Position numbers and translations under genes: made by a program
The notes under the pieces: generated by a model
What the model was told of the DNA's origin: nothing
Databases searched by the model: none
The model's input: only the letters and a program-made list of their open reading frames with translations
Shown: one piece after another, positions 1 to 10,995 of the stretch
Numbering within the stretch: the first letter of the stretch is position 1
Layout: every line of letters begins with the position of its first letter
From: Arthrinium phaeospermum
Lineage: Eukaryota; Ascomycota; Sordariomycetes; Amphisphaeriales; Apiosporaceae
DNA length: 64,000 nt
Direction: 5' to 3'
Assembly (NCBI GenBank): GCA_006503535.1
Contig: QYRS01000002.1
Coordinates: forward strand, 3,162,001-3,226,000

Positions 1-355
1 AGTGTTTAGCAACAAGGCGCATCCGGGCGAGACACCAGCGCCCCTGGCGGGAGTTTATTGCGCTGGTTGGGTAAAGAGGGGACCTACAGGCGTTATTGCA
101 TCAACCATGGAGGATGCATTTTCCACGGGAGACGCCATAGCAACCGATTGGACATCAAACGCTAGATTCGCCGGAGATGGGCATAGTCTTGGCTTGGATG
201 GGGTGAAGGGCGATATCGATACCAGCAGGTGTAACATAATTAGCTGGAACGACTGGCACAAAATAGATAAGGCGGAAAAAGCTAGAGGTCAGGTCATTGG
301 CAAGGAGAGAGAAAAGTTCACGAGCACGGCAAACATGCTAGAAGCCGCAGCCTAA
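1..355 (+). CDS. arh1: NADPH:adrenodoxin (ferredoxin) oxidoreductase, C-terminal part
   Basis: This is the 3' end of a gene that begins before the window; about 117 C-terminal residues remain before TAA at 353-355. The segment reads GWVKRGPTGVIASTMEDA, the conserved stretch near the NADP/FAD-binding C-terminal half of mitochondrial ferredoxin reductases (FDXR/Arh1), and ends with the W-x-K-I-D...G...GK-x-REK pattern typical of the family tail. The enzyme passes electrons from NADPH to mitochondrial adrenodoxin for Fe-S cluster and heme A synthesis; that role is family knowledge. It converges on the ETF-alpha gene with only 64 bp between the two stop codons, so the 3' UTRs probably overlap. 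The visible part has no frameshift. Confidence 0.85.
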   Translation, partial: VFSNKAHPGETPAPLAGVYCAGWVKRGPTGVIASTMEDAFSTGDAIATDWTSNARFAGDGHSLGLDGVKGDIDTSRCNIISWNDWHKIDKAEKARGQVIGKEREKFTSTANMLEAAA

Positions 356-419
356 GCAATGGGATAATACCCATCGAGAGGGCAGTTGTAAAGCTGTATA
401 TAAGTATCTATCGAACATT

Positions 420-1551
420 CTACGAAGCCTTCAACTTTTCCGTCAGCTCGGGCACCTTCTCGAAAAGGTCTCCTACCAGGCCGACGTCTGCGACCTGGAA
501 AATAGGGGCGTCCGGGTCTTTGTTTATGGCTGCGATGACCTTGCTATCCTTCATACCCGCCAAGTGTTGAATGGCACCCGAGATACCTACGGCCATGTAT
601 AATTGAGGCGCAACAACCTTGCCAGTCTGGCCGACTTGCAGGCTGTTGTCAGCGTAGCCGCTGTCTACGGCAGCCCGAGATGCGCCAACCGCAGCACCAA
701 TCGAATCGGCAAGAGGCAGCATGACTCTGTCAAACTCCTCCTTGGACTTCAGCCCTCTGCCTCCAGACACAACCTTGCCGGCTGTGGCGAGGTCTGGCCG
801 GTCTGACTTGGCCAAGTCCTCCGAGACCCATTCGGCATTGAGATCACCCTTGGGGTCAACTCCATCCTCAACAGCAGCGGATCCGTTGGCGACTTCAGCG
901 GCAGCAAACGCAGTGCCTCGAATTGTGATGATCTTGGTCGCGTCCGCCGATTCGACTGTGGCAATGGCGTTGCCGGCATAGATGGGCCGTACGAAGGTGT
1001 TCTCATTCTCAATGGCGGTGATGTCGGAGATCTGCTGGGAATCGAGGAGTGCAGCCACTCTGGGCATAACGCTCTTTCCGAAGGAAGTATGTCCCACAAT
1101 GACATGGGTATACCCGCCCTTCTTGATGTTCTCGACTAAAAGCGGCGCGTAGTTCTCGGGCAGGCCCTATAGTAGTAGTAGGCAAAATTCATCAGCACTG
1201 GAGAGTATTGGGGGACGTTGCGTATATGGCGAACAAAGGAGAGCCCACCTTGTCGTATGCGGCGTTGTCAACGGCGAGGATCTTTTCAACGCCGTCAACC
1301 TTGGCAGCCTCCTCGGCCACGGACTTGATATTGCTGCCGGCGACGAAGCCATGTACGGGGCCGCCCAGGCTCTTTGCGGCAGTGATTGCGCTCAAGGAGC
1401 CGTGGTTCAACTGGCCCTCGCGCTGCTCCAGAACCGCCAATGTCGACAGCAGGCGCTGCAGCGCGGAGGGGCCGAGGTTTGAGAAGACGGACTGGGTTCG
1501 CGGAACAGCACCCGCTGCCCGAAGCGCAGTCCGCTTTGTTATGGAGAACAT
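420..1551 (-). CDS. etfA: Electron transfer flavoprotein alpha subunit, mitochondrial
   Basis: Two exons: 1551-1249 and 1166-420, with an 82-nt GT..AG intron (1248-1167). They join in frame to give 349 residues, the usual ETF-alpha length. The N-terminus (MFSITKRTALRAAG) is basic, hydroxylated and alanine-rich, as in a mitochondrial presequence. The N-terminal ETF domain carries LAVLEQREGQL and GPVHGFVAG. The C-terminal FAD domain carries VVSGGRGLKSKEEF, the QVGQTGKVVAPQLYMAVGIS segment and AINKDPDAPIFQVADVGLVG. ETF accepts electrons from matrix acyl-CoA and other dehydrogenases and passes them to ETF-ubiquinone oxidoreductase (family knowledge). The ATG at 1551 is chosen because it starts the presequence; the frame stays open further upstream without a better start. 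It is divergent from rsc8 and convergent with arh1. The gene is intact. Confidence 0.93.
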
Positions 1552-2157
1552 GTTGTAAAAGGAATTGAGTTGTCGCAGGACACCTCCTCCAAGCAGACAG
1601 TGTTGTTGAAGAAGTTGCGACGACCAAAAGTTATCTCGCGGGTGCTCTAGCCCTTCTTCACATCCTCGGTCGTCATATGCCACAACCAGCTTGCGGCTAT
1701 GCCATCCGCCGCCAACCGATGCGGACTCACTAAGCACCGTAATATCTGTTAGGTGCATCTGTCCACGCTAAACCAGCCAAGGGGGGGGCCACATGCAGCT
1801 ATTGAAACACAAGAAGCTCGGGCCCGTTTTCGATGGATCTTTCTTGCTCTAGTAAGTAGAGGCTGGAAACTCGCGACCATCTAAAAACGCGATTCCCCAA
1901 ACCACCCACGGCGAGTCCAATCATCAGTCTACACTTTTCGCGACGGCGAAGCATCGTTTTTGCGCAACGCCTAATTGTTAATGACACTTGGCCAGTAGAG
2001 TGTCCATTCGTTTGCGACGCGATCAACATCAATAACTTTGCGGCGCACTCCGCATTGGTTCGCCTGGCTCATCTGACTTTACCTTACACACAACAAACTC
2101 GAAGCTCGCGGCAATCGGACCATCTTCAAGAGGATCTCCAATCCCACATCTCCCGCA
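1552..2157. promoter_or_regulatory. Shared intergenic region between etfA and rsc8
   Basis: These 606 bp separate two divergently transcribed starts (etfA at 1551, rsc8 at 2158), so they must hold both promoters. The part just before rsc8 is pyrimidine- and CA-rich (for example cttacacacaacaaactcg), as in fungal 5' UTRs. I see no conserved ORF; the open frames here are extensions or shadows. No specific factor site can be named with confidence. Confidence 0.5.
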
Positions 2158-4376
2158 ATGATGGAGGACGAACACGTTAACTACGGCTCCCCTGCCAATG
2201 CGGCGACCCCCGGCAGCAACCCCATACTTGCTCAGCCGCCCTTGCAGCCAGACGCCGCAGCTGCGCCCGAGACATCAGAAGGTTGGTTTTGAACTCGCAG
2301 AACCTCTGGCGCAAAACTTGGTATTGATCTTTCATGCGTGCTACAGATATTCAGATGTCCGAGGTTCCTGTCGCCGATGCCAACATCAAGCAGGATAGTG
2401 CGACCCCTGCGCCTGCTTCTGCTTCTGCTGGTATCTCAGACAACCCCCTCGACGCCCCTGACGCACCACCTGCCGACGCCACGGTGGCCAAGGAGGACGA
2501 GGAAATGGCGGAGGCTCCCAAGGATGGCCAATCCGCGGTGAAAGAAGGCGATGCAGCTGGCCAAACCGGCGAGGCTGGAGCTACCGAAGTCAAGACCAAG
2601 GAAAGCATCGAGAACGCTGCGAGAGAGCACCTGATCTCCCAGACCCATTCCATTGTCCTGCCCAGTTACAGTACCTGGTTCGACATGAACACAGTCCACA
2701 GCATCGAGAGGAAGGCCTTGCCCGAATTCTTCAACAGCCGCAACCGGAGCAAGACCCCCCACGTCTACAAGGACTATCGCGACTTCATGATCAACACCTA
2801 CCGTCTGAACCCCGTTGAATACTTGACTGTCACTGCTTGCAGGCGGAACTTGGCTGGTGACGTTTGTGCTATCATGCGCGTGCACGCCTTCCTGGAGCAA
2901 TGGGGTTTAATCAACTACCAGGTAAGTCATGCTTCCCGGGTGCTTCCCCCCGCATATCATGCTAATTCGTTCTAGGTCGATGCCGACCAAAGACCTTCAC
3001 AGGTCGGGCCGCCTTTCACTGGCCATTTCCAGGTCATTTGCGACACACCCCGCGGTCTCCAGCCTTGGCAACCTGCGGCGGATCCGATCGTGATGGAGGG
3101 CAAGCAAGATCCTGACACCGACAAGAAGGCTGCGGCAGCTCCGACGGCAGCTGGCGAGCGCAACATGAGCATCAGCCGCGACTTTTATGACGCCACTGCC
3201 AAGCCGAACAAGATCAACAAGTCCGAGAAGACCAATGGCGAGGCTCCGGCCACAAACGGTACCGGAAGCGCCTCACCTGGCGCCACTGAGCTCCCCAAGG
3301 CATCTATTGCCAAGGTCAACTGCCAGAACTGCGGTGTTGATTGCACCAGAGTCTACCACCGCCTTCCCGACCCGCAATCGCAGACTAAGAGCAAGTATGA
3401 AGTCTGCCCCAGCTGCTACATGGAAGGTCGCATGCCTAGCGGCCACACCAATACGCAGTATATCAAGACGGAGAACCCTACATACTCTGCCACATTGGAC
3501 CGCGATGCTCCCTGGTCTGATGCCGAGATTCTACGGCTTCTCGAGGGTCTGGAGAAGTATGACGATGATTGGGCTGAGATCGCCGAACATGTTGCTACGA
3601 GAACCCGAGAGGAATGTGTGCTGCAATTCCTGCAGCTTGACATTGAAGACAAGTACCTTGAGTCGGAAGCACCAGTCCATGCACCGACTGGGTTGTCAAT
3701 GCTCGGTAGCGAAGGTGGCCACCTTCCTTTCAGCCAGGCAGACAATCCGGTCATGTCCGTAATTGGTTTCCTGGCCAGCCTTGCAGACCCTAAAACCACT
3801 GCTGCCGCCGCCAAGCTATCTGTAGAGGAACTGCGACAGGGTCTTCGAAACAAGATCGAGGGTGGCGATGCTGTAGCCAAGACGAACGGCAAGGGCAAGG
3901 AGAAGGAAGGAGACTCCATGGAAATTGATATCCGGCAAGAAACCACGACGACCACTACCACCACAACCACGTCGAATACAATCGCCAGCATCCCCTTGGC
4001 ATCCATGGCTGCGCGCTCAGGAGGCCTGGCATCTCACGAGGAGCGCGAGATGACCCGCCTCGTCTCTGCCGCAGTGAACGTCACGATGCAGAAGATGGAG
4101 CTGAAGCTGAAGTATTTCGACGAGATGGAAGCCATTCTGCAAGCCGAGCGCCGCGAACTGGAACGGGGTCGCCAACAACTCTTCCTGGACCGCCTGGCAT
4201 TCAAGAAGCGAGTCCGTGAGACTCAAGAGGGTCTCAAGGCGGCAGCAATGAACGGCGGCGATCTGAAGATGGGCATGGGTGATAACAACAGCCTGAGCTT
4301 CAGTTCCGCGCCGTCCTTGGGGGCGTCAATTCCACCTCCGGGGGGAGATGGCCAGGTTAAGAGTTATGAACCGTAA
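2158..4376 (+). CDS. rsc8: SWIRM/ZZ/SANT chromatin-remodelling subunit (Rsc8/Swi3/SMARCC type)
   Basis: Three exons (2158-2281, 2347-2921, 2976-4376), introns of 65 and 54 nt with GT..AG ends, 699 residues. Domains in order: an acidic low-complexity N-terminus (about 1-130); a SWIRM domain (about 142-232, starting [16 protein letters not shown] and ending [13 protein letters not shown] across intron 2); a ZZ-like zinc finger (about 348-385, CQNCGVDC...CPSCY); a SANT domain (about 412-460, [20 protein letters not shown]); and a C-terminal coiled coil (about 610-660, [20 protein letters not shown]). This order is diagnostic for the Rsc8/Swi3/SMARCC core scaffold of SWI/SNF and RSC remodellers, which act as dimers in the nucleus. 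A short Thr run (TTTTTTTTTT) lies in the linker before the coiled coil. The frame is intact, unlike the genes that follow. Confidence 0.95.
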
Positions 4377-4936
4377 AGCGGGTACAAAGGAATGTCGGTG
4401 GTAACATGGTGAACTACACAGGGAAGCAGTGCTTGCCTGCGTGGGTACGGTGACGGAGAAAGCAGGCGAATCGGATTTTACTACCAGGAATTCATTTTTT
4501 GAGGGAATGTGGTTCGGGATCGAAACATAACGGTCCAACCTCGTGTATTGTTTATTTATTTTTCCTTCTTGTTCATCAAGACGGCGTTCGTGGGAACGGT
4601 GGGCTACCAAACGCAAACAGACAAGATTCTATTTTCCAGACCATATTCCTCGGGTCTGTTAAGTATGTTTGCCTGTACTGTCCGAATTATGTATCACCAA
4701 TAAAAAGTGAAGCCCGTGAGCATGTTTCTTATACAAGATACCCAATGATTCCATTCTCTTTCCTTGCAATGGCCTTGGTGCCTCATCCATATCAAAAAGT
4801 CTGGTGCAGATTTAACCAGCTGTAGATGACGGATCTAGCATAATTGTCGCCTTCCCGATTTCAGTAGGTGATGCACCCGGACCCTCAACCCCTTTTGCTG
4901 GATTGTGGTGAGGTGCTTCCTTCGCTAGTTTTCGGT
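4377..4936. other. Convergent 3' intergenic region between rsc8 and pms1
   Basis: These 560 bp lie between two converging stop codons. The stretch is AT-richer than its surroundings (for example tttatttatttttccttcttg near 4549), as expected for 3' UTRs and polyadenylation signals of both genes. I see no conserved coding frame and no RNA gene. Confidence 0.5.
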
Positions 4937-7900
4937 TCATTCTTCGCGAGTGCTCTTGACGTACGCCGCCCAATCCGTAGGCGGGGCTTTTGTCCCGTCA
5001 AACCCATCCCCCTCCTTCCACCCGGACGACTGCATCCACGCGGCGCCGAGCGTGCAGAGGTGGCGCATGGTGGGGCGGCCGTGGGGGCAGTTCCAGGGCT
5101 TGTCGAGCTCGCCCATGTGGCGGACGAGCTTCTCCATCTGGCGGTGGGGGAGGGACTTGCCGATCATGACGCTGCTGCGGCAGGCGCGCATGGCGAACAT
5201 CTTGCGGACCTTGGAGGGGCGCGGCACCGTCTTCTCCGAGGCGGCCGGGTGGTCGGCCAGGAGGGCGACGAGCTCCTCGAGGTCGGCGAGCGAGAAGGTC
5301 GTCTCGCGGCTCAGCGGCAGGCTGTGCAGCTGGCAGCGCGAGCCGACGGGCTGGTAGCCGCTCTCGTCGACGCTTACGACGAAGCCGTTGGCCTCGAGGG
5401 CCGGGAGGTTCTCCTTGATGACCTCCTCCTCGATGGCCGTCAGCTCGAGCGTCTTGGGCTGCACGAGCCGCTGGGACTGAACGACGGTGCTGGCCTGGAG
5501 CCGTTCGAAGTTGTACTTTTCGTCGGTGGCGTGCTGGTCGATGATGAATAGCTCGTCGTCCGTGGCGGCGGCGGCGGCGGCGGTAGCAGCTTCTGAATCG
5601 CCTTGTTCTGGGTCCGCCATGCCCGGGCGCACGGCCAGGATGAAGCCCAAGTTGAACTGGCCCACGATCTTCATCTTGCCAAAGTCGGACTTTGAGATGG
5701 CCAAGGATAGCTTCTCTTCCGCGTCGGTAGCATGCAGATTGTCCGTGGGCAATGAAGTATCTTCGCCAGAACTCGAGTCTACCGACATCGCCGCTGAACT
5801 TTGGAGCCCCGCCTGTATTTGCCCTTCATCCAGACGCATTGTCTGAAGTAGGGAATACGTTGCACCTTTCCGCTTGGCTGCCCCTTTGACGAAGTTCTGC
5901 TGGCGTTTCTCGGTCTCTTCCGAGTTCGTTTGTGCGGCAACTTCTGCAGCATCATCATATCTGGACTTTGTTGTCCTCCCTCGCCTTCTTGGCCTCCTCA
6001 TCTTCATAGTTGCTGCCATCCGATGGACTAGGTGAAGAAGGTGCCTCGTCCTCTTCAAGCTCGCCTCCGTCGCTGTTTCCATAAGTGGCCGGGGGTTCTG
6101 CCTCGATATCGCTCATGTTTACTTCTTCCTCCTCTTCCTTGGGCTCCAGCGAAGATGGCTGCGGGACAGGATCGTGCGTAGAGCCATTGTCATCCTGATC
6201 TTCAACGAACAAACCTTCGCTGGAAGCTCTGCTAGGCGATTGTGATTGCTCCGCACTGTCCGAACCGTCATCCTGGCTCAAGGAGACATCGAGCCCGGGG
6301 GTATCTCGCGGTTTTACTGCACTTGCAGCCGAGAACATCTGTGTCAAACGTCCTGGAATGACGGGAGCGAACTGTCTTTGCCTCTGGTACTGCGCTTTGA
6401 TGTCGACTCTTGTGCTTTCTGCTGGTCTAATCGAGGACGTTTGGCCGGCGAGCCAATAATGCTGGTCACAGTCTCGTTGCCAATTGTGATGGTCGCCACC
6501 TCTGGCGACCCGCGGTGAAACCGTGATGGGCTGTATGCGTTTGGTCGAGATTGGGGGAGGCGGGAAGGCGTCGGTATACTAGCAATCGGCGGTTCAGATG
6601 GTTGAATGTGATCATCTCCTTCTTTTGCAATACCATGAGGCTGCCTGTGAACGGTGGTATCATCAGTGCCGTCTGCACTCTCATTTCCCATCTCAATAGA
6701 TGAAGGGGCGAGTCGTCTGTTGGCTCGGCTGCAGCAACAGTACTTGCTTCTGTTTCAATGGGACTGCGAACAATCTTCTCTTTTGATCTTGAGGGGCCGA
6801 GCTTGACTTGAAGTTCAGGAGACGTGGCAACAGAAGCCGTATCTTCACGACCAGAAGATTCTCTCCTAACCCAACGACTGATAAGACCCAGGTCACGACC
6901 CTTTCCAGGAGCCATTTCTGGCGATCTTGTTCGCTTGTCCAACGTAGAAAGTCCCGAGTTGAGGACGTCAAGTTCTCCTTGCTCAGCAGTCTCGGTCGTT
7001 TCGTTTGAACCCCCATGAACTGAATCGTCCTCATCATCTTTTGCATCTTCACGCGTTTCCGAGTCGTCCGTCTGGCTTTTCTCTGGACCTACCGTGCTTT
7101 GGCGATTGAGTGTAAGCTTCTTGAATGGGAGTCTGCTTAGTGCCAGCGATTTGCGAGACCGGGACCGAGTACTCCTGCGCTTCGAAAAGCTCGACAAGTG
7201 ACTCCCTAAGATTGTCGAGCATTCGAGACTGATCATGAAGCATAATGGTCCTCTTGTCTGGACTGACGTTTACATCGTACATGTGGGTATCTAATTGGAT
7301 GTCGGCAAAAATGAAGGGAGACTGAGAAGAGTTGTATGATTTGTACACCTCGTTGAACACCTTAGCGAACTGCGGCAGTCCACAAGGCCGTCCATTCACG
7401 AAGAACATCTGTCGGTCTGGGGTCTGACGCCCTTCTCCATTAGCGGGCCGGGAGACATGACCGACGATATTGATTTCTTGGGTAGTTCGGTGTTCTTGTG
7501 TATTATTCCGGCGTTGAGTGGGTGCGCAAGTCGGCTGCATCTCCAACTTCAGGTCAAGGGGTATGAGGACAGTTAAAGTCTTGGCACCGAAAACATTGAC
7601 GATGTTGTCTCGTGTGGTGGCATTGCCTTTCGTTGCGAACAAGACGATTTTCTTGCCCTTGTTCGGTTGCTGCGAGACAGTAAATTTGACACCCTTCAGG
7701 ATGCAAGCATACTGATTCAGAACACTGATGACTCGGTTCCACTCTCTCTTGATGTTACGTTCCAGCTCGCGACGTCGTACGGGCAGATTGTTGAAAAGTG
7801 CTTGAACTGTGACCGTGGTTCCTTTCTGTGCAGCAACGACCGAAGTGCTCTTGAGCTTTCCCGACGTCTCAAACTCCAACCTGGAACCTCTGGGAGCGTC

Positions 7901-8362
7901 GGCTGCCGAGCACGTAGTTACCGAGAAATTGGACAATGCACAGAGGGACGATAGGGCCTCTCCTCTGAAGCCAAATGTTTCTAGAGTGGTAAGGTCCTCG
8001 TACGTTAACAGCTTAGACGTGTAGTTTTCAACGCCAAAGTCTCGTAATTCTCCTTGGATATGCCGGAGCCATTGTCCTGCACCTCGATGGCATCAAGCCC
8101 TTGGTTCTTGAACCGGATCTCTACAGTGCCTGGAGTCAGCGTGTGCTTCGGGAATCAACTCAGGTATGGAGAACTTACCGATGGTGGTAGCCCCGGCGTC
8201 CACGCTGTTTTCCACCAGTTCCTTGACCACCGAACACAGATCAACTATGACCTGCCCAGACTGGATTTGATGTATCTAGATTACGAATGAGCATGCAATC
8301 TGGATCGTGGGCATGGTGCAATCACGTACTGTTCGTGCCTCGATGGGTTTGATGGTCGCCAT
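4937..8362 (-). CDS. pms1: DNA mismatch repair protein Pms1 (MutL homologue), frame-disrupted in this sequence
   Basis: Start ATG at 8362 ([11 protein letters not shown]), intron 8329-8274, second exon to 8179, intron 8178-8121, then one long exon to TGA at 4937. Conserved: GHKL ATPase motifs ([42 protein letters not shown]), the transducer domain ([24 protein letters not shown]) and the MutL-alpha endonuclease domain with [12 protein letters not shown] and the C-terminal CRSSVMIGK and CPHGRPT metal-site motifs. The frame breaks about five times: near 8025 (missing base in an A run inside LK-x-YTSK), 7150-7152 (extra base before LSRLPFKKL), 6705-6708 (missing base in a C run, coding strand), about 6345-6430 (missing base) and 5967-5969 (extra base). 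Each single-base repair rejoins conserved protein, so a complete gene with consensus errors is more likely than decay. Pms1 pairs with Mlh1 to nick and repair mismatched DNA. Confidence 0.88.
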
Positions 8363-10995
8363 GGAGTCGTTTTGGCGGGTGATGTCAATTTCCAAAGGTA
8401 GTGGATGTTGCGATGTTGAGCGAAGCAAGTATTGGAAGCCATCAAGGTTAGCTACGAAACAAGGCAAGCCACTTGATTCCAAAGGCTTCAGCAAGCTGAA
8501 GACTGTCCAACAGTGAGGAGCACGAGACTCTCTCTTCACACACTTTAATTTCAGCCTTGTTATAGCAACCTGGAATAGGTGTTTGATATTCAACCTCATT
8601 TCAGCCTCGGCGCGTCTTGGTAATTGATTAATTGGCTGACAGGAACGCGCCCCCCACGCCCGCCACTGCCTCCACCAAAGCCAACAAGCTAGGCTCCAGC
8701 CACATGGTAGACTCCCCCATCCATATCAATTGCAAACATGGTGCTCCCAGGGAACCTTAGGATGCAGGCCATTCACAACCCTCGTTTCTTCGTATCTCTG
8801 CAACTAAAGATAATGGGCTTTACGGAGTACTTCGTATGCGAGAAAGGTCACTAGATTGAGTGTTCCATGCTATGGTACGAGAGGCAGACCTCCTCAGAGA
8901 AGTTGGCAAATGAAGCAACCCTGATCCATGGATGTTGGCAATCACAATCACTCCGAGGCCTTTTGGTGTAACCCATCAACTTGGATGTGACTTGTAACTT
9001 GGTTGTCACCTCATATGCTGGTCAAGATGATTCTGGCCAGCGAGAAGCGCTTGACTGACACCCCCCGGGCAACTTCGGGGCCTTGCACGAGTGCGAGATG
9101 CCCGCCTGATTCGTGCCTATACTGAGGAGACTGGTGGCTGACTTTTTCATGTATGTCGCATTCAAGACTCAACTCAGATTAGCCCGCCTGCCTCGTGTAG
9201 TCGCATTGAGAGCTGCATGCATACAGGGAAAGTGCCCAGCTAACACGAAAGGTGCAACGCAATCCCATGCGGGTAGCTCGCTCAGGCAGGCTCGGGATTT
9301 TTGCTGCACGAGTCATCTCAGCAACGCGTCGTTTTCTCCCAGGCGGTTTTTTCTTTCTTTCTTTCTCCATGCTGGAGCTGACGAAGACCATGTCGATCAA
9401 CGCCTGCATAGCATTCGAATAACATGATTACACGATCTACTAAGAATAGGCTCCAATAAACCGTTCCAGGTGTAATAACTCGGGTTGGTGCTGTTCAAGT
9501 TAGTTAGTCCGGTGTCTGTCAATCAATGTCTCTTCTGCGGTGAGGGAGTAAGCATAATTAAGGAGCACACTACATGCATAATATAAATCGGCACGTCCTT
9601 CATTATTATACTCGGAAGACACTTACAAGTTGCCCGCCGCGTCGCGAAATGTTTCCCTCCCCCACAGGGGCCATATTATTGACTACTGCTTGTGTAGCTC
9701 TAAACAGTAAAGGGGGTCGGGTCAGAAGTCTATCAGAGCTGATTTATCATCAGAGTCTGTGTGAGCCATGCATCTTTGGGAAGCTGCAAAGGTACCAGTC
9801 CAACGTTATTCGCTGCAAGCCGTGAGTTACATTACGTAGCACACGACCCTTTCAAAGCCCGCCAAGATATTTGCGATAAGCTGGCTGGCTCTCGAATTTA
9901 CGAGATCTTCATCAAGCTCGTTATTGGCCTGCATGGGATTTCATCAATGGAGAGGGAAACACTCCCCACCCGCTGTTTAAGCCCCCCCAGCAGGCTTGGC
10001 CCGCTACTTAGGCTAGGTTGCATAGAAGGTCAGGCAGTTTCTTGGAAGTTTGGGGGTTCTCTCTACATTTACTCAGGGCTCTCTGGGAAACAAGATATTT
10101 TGGAGATCGGCAACAACCTAACCAAAATCTTTTTGAAACACACCTGCAATGTCACGAGGTAGAGCGCATGCATGAGATATTAATGGTGGTTAGAGCAGAG
10201 TGATGGTGCCAACATCCTGTATGGAGATAACCTGTGAGCCTGTGCGCTAGAAGCTCCCTCCCCCGGTCGGTAACCCGCGGAGTGCCCAATGGCTGGATGT
10301 TTGCACTCGCACTTACAGTAGGGACGCATCACACTATCTCAAGCTGCATCAACCCGTCCGGCGCCTCCACCAGCCTTTGACATCCCATCCGATGATGATC
10401 TTGGTCGTCGGCGCTGCCTGAGTAGTCGTATTTCCGCCGCCACATTATCTTGGTTATATCCTCGTTTCTCTCTGCCTCTCGCTTCTTGACTCCTCCCACC
10501 CCCAATCGTTGCCAAAATTTAGGCCTGCCACTACGCCGGGTAGTGGAGCTACTGGACACTCGTTGCACTGGAGCACTCGACTCAACCTGGTCTAGGTCCC
10601 GTCTTCTCTCTCAGTCTCGTTCGCTCACTCTCTCGGTCCATCCCTTTAAGATCGGCGCATTTCTAAAACAAGCCATTGCATCTGACTTTGGCCTCGTGGG
10701 TTACGCAGACTCGTGTCTCGTCCAACTCCCTAATCCCTAATAACAACATTCCGAACCTTCTCAGGGCAAATTTTGTCTCACGTTGCAAAACATTCGTTCA
10801 ACGCTTTTTCGTCCGCCATACACGGCAGCCAACACCCCCGAGTATTTGTGACTCCTTCCCCACCGAACAAACATCACATTCCACAAACGAGGGCAGCTTC
10901 GGTCCGTTCTTTTCGCCCCGCGCCCCCCCAAGATACCAAGCTGTTGCGGCCTCCTGCGACCCGAGGATTCGGCGGGGTCCCAGTTGTCTGCTTCA
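8363..10995. other. Long divergent intergenic region between pms1 and bst1
   Basis: These 2.6 kb contain no frame that I recognise. ORFs here are short, start at chance codons and show no conserved motif. The part nearest bst1 (about 10450-10990) is C/T-rich (tctctctctcggtcc-like tracts), typical of fungal promoters and leaders. A small TTTC repeat sits at 9347-9366. Nothing else stands out. Confidence 0.4.

Noticed and set aside
6466..7236. Separate 256-codon gene on the minus strand
   Set aside because: Its middle is simply the frame-shifted linker of Pms1; the ends are out-of-frame readings.
4937..8362. Pms1 as a pseudogene
   Set aside because: All motifs survive and each break is fixed by one base in a short run. 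Essential genes nearby show the same lesions, so decay specific to pms1 is not supported.
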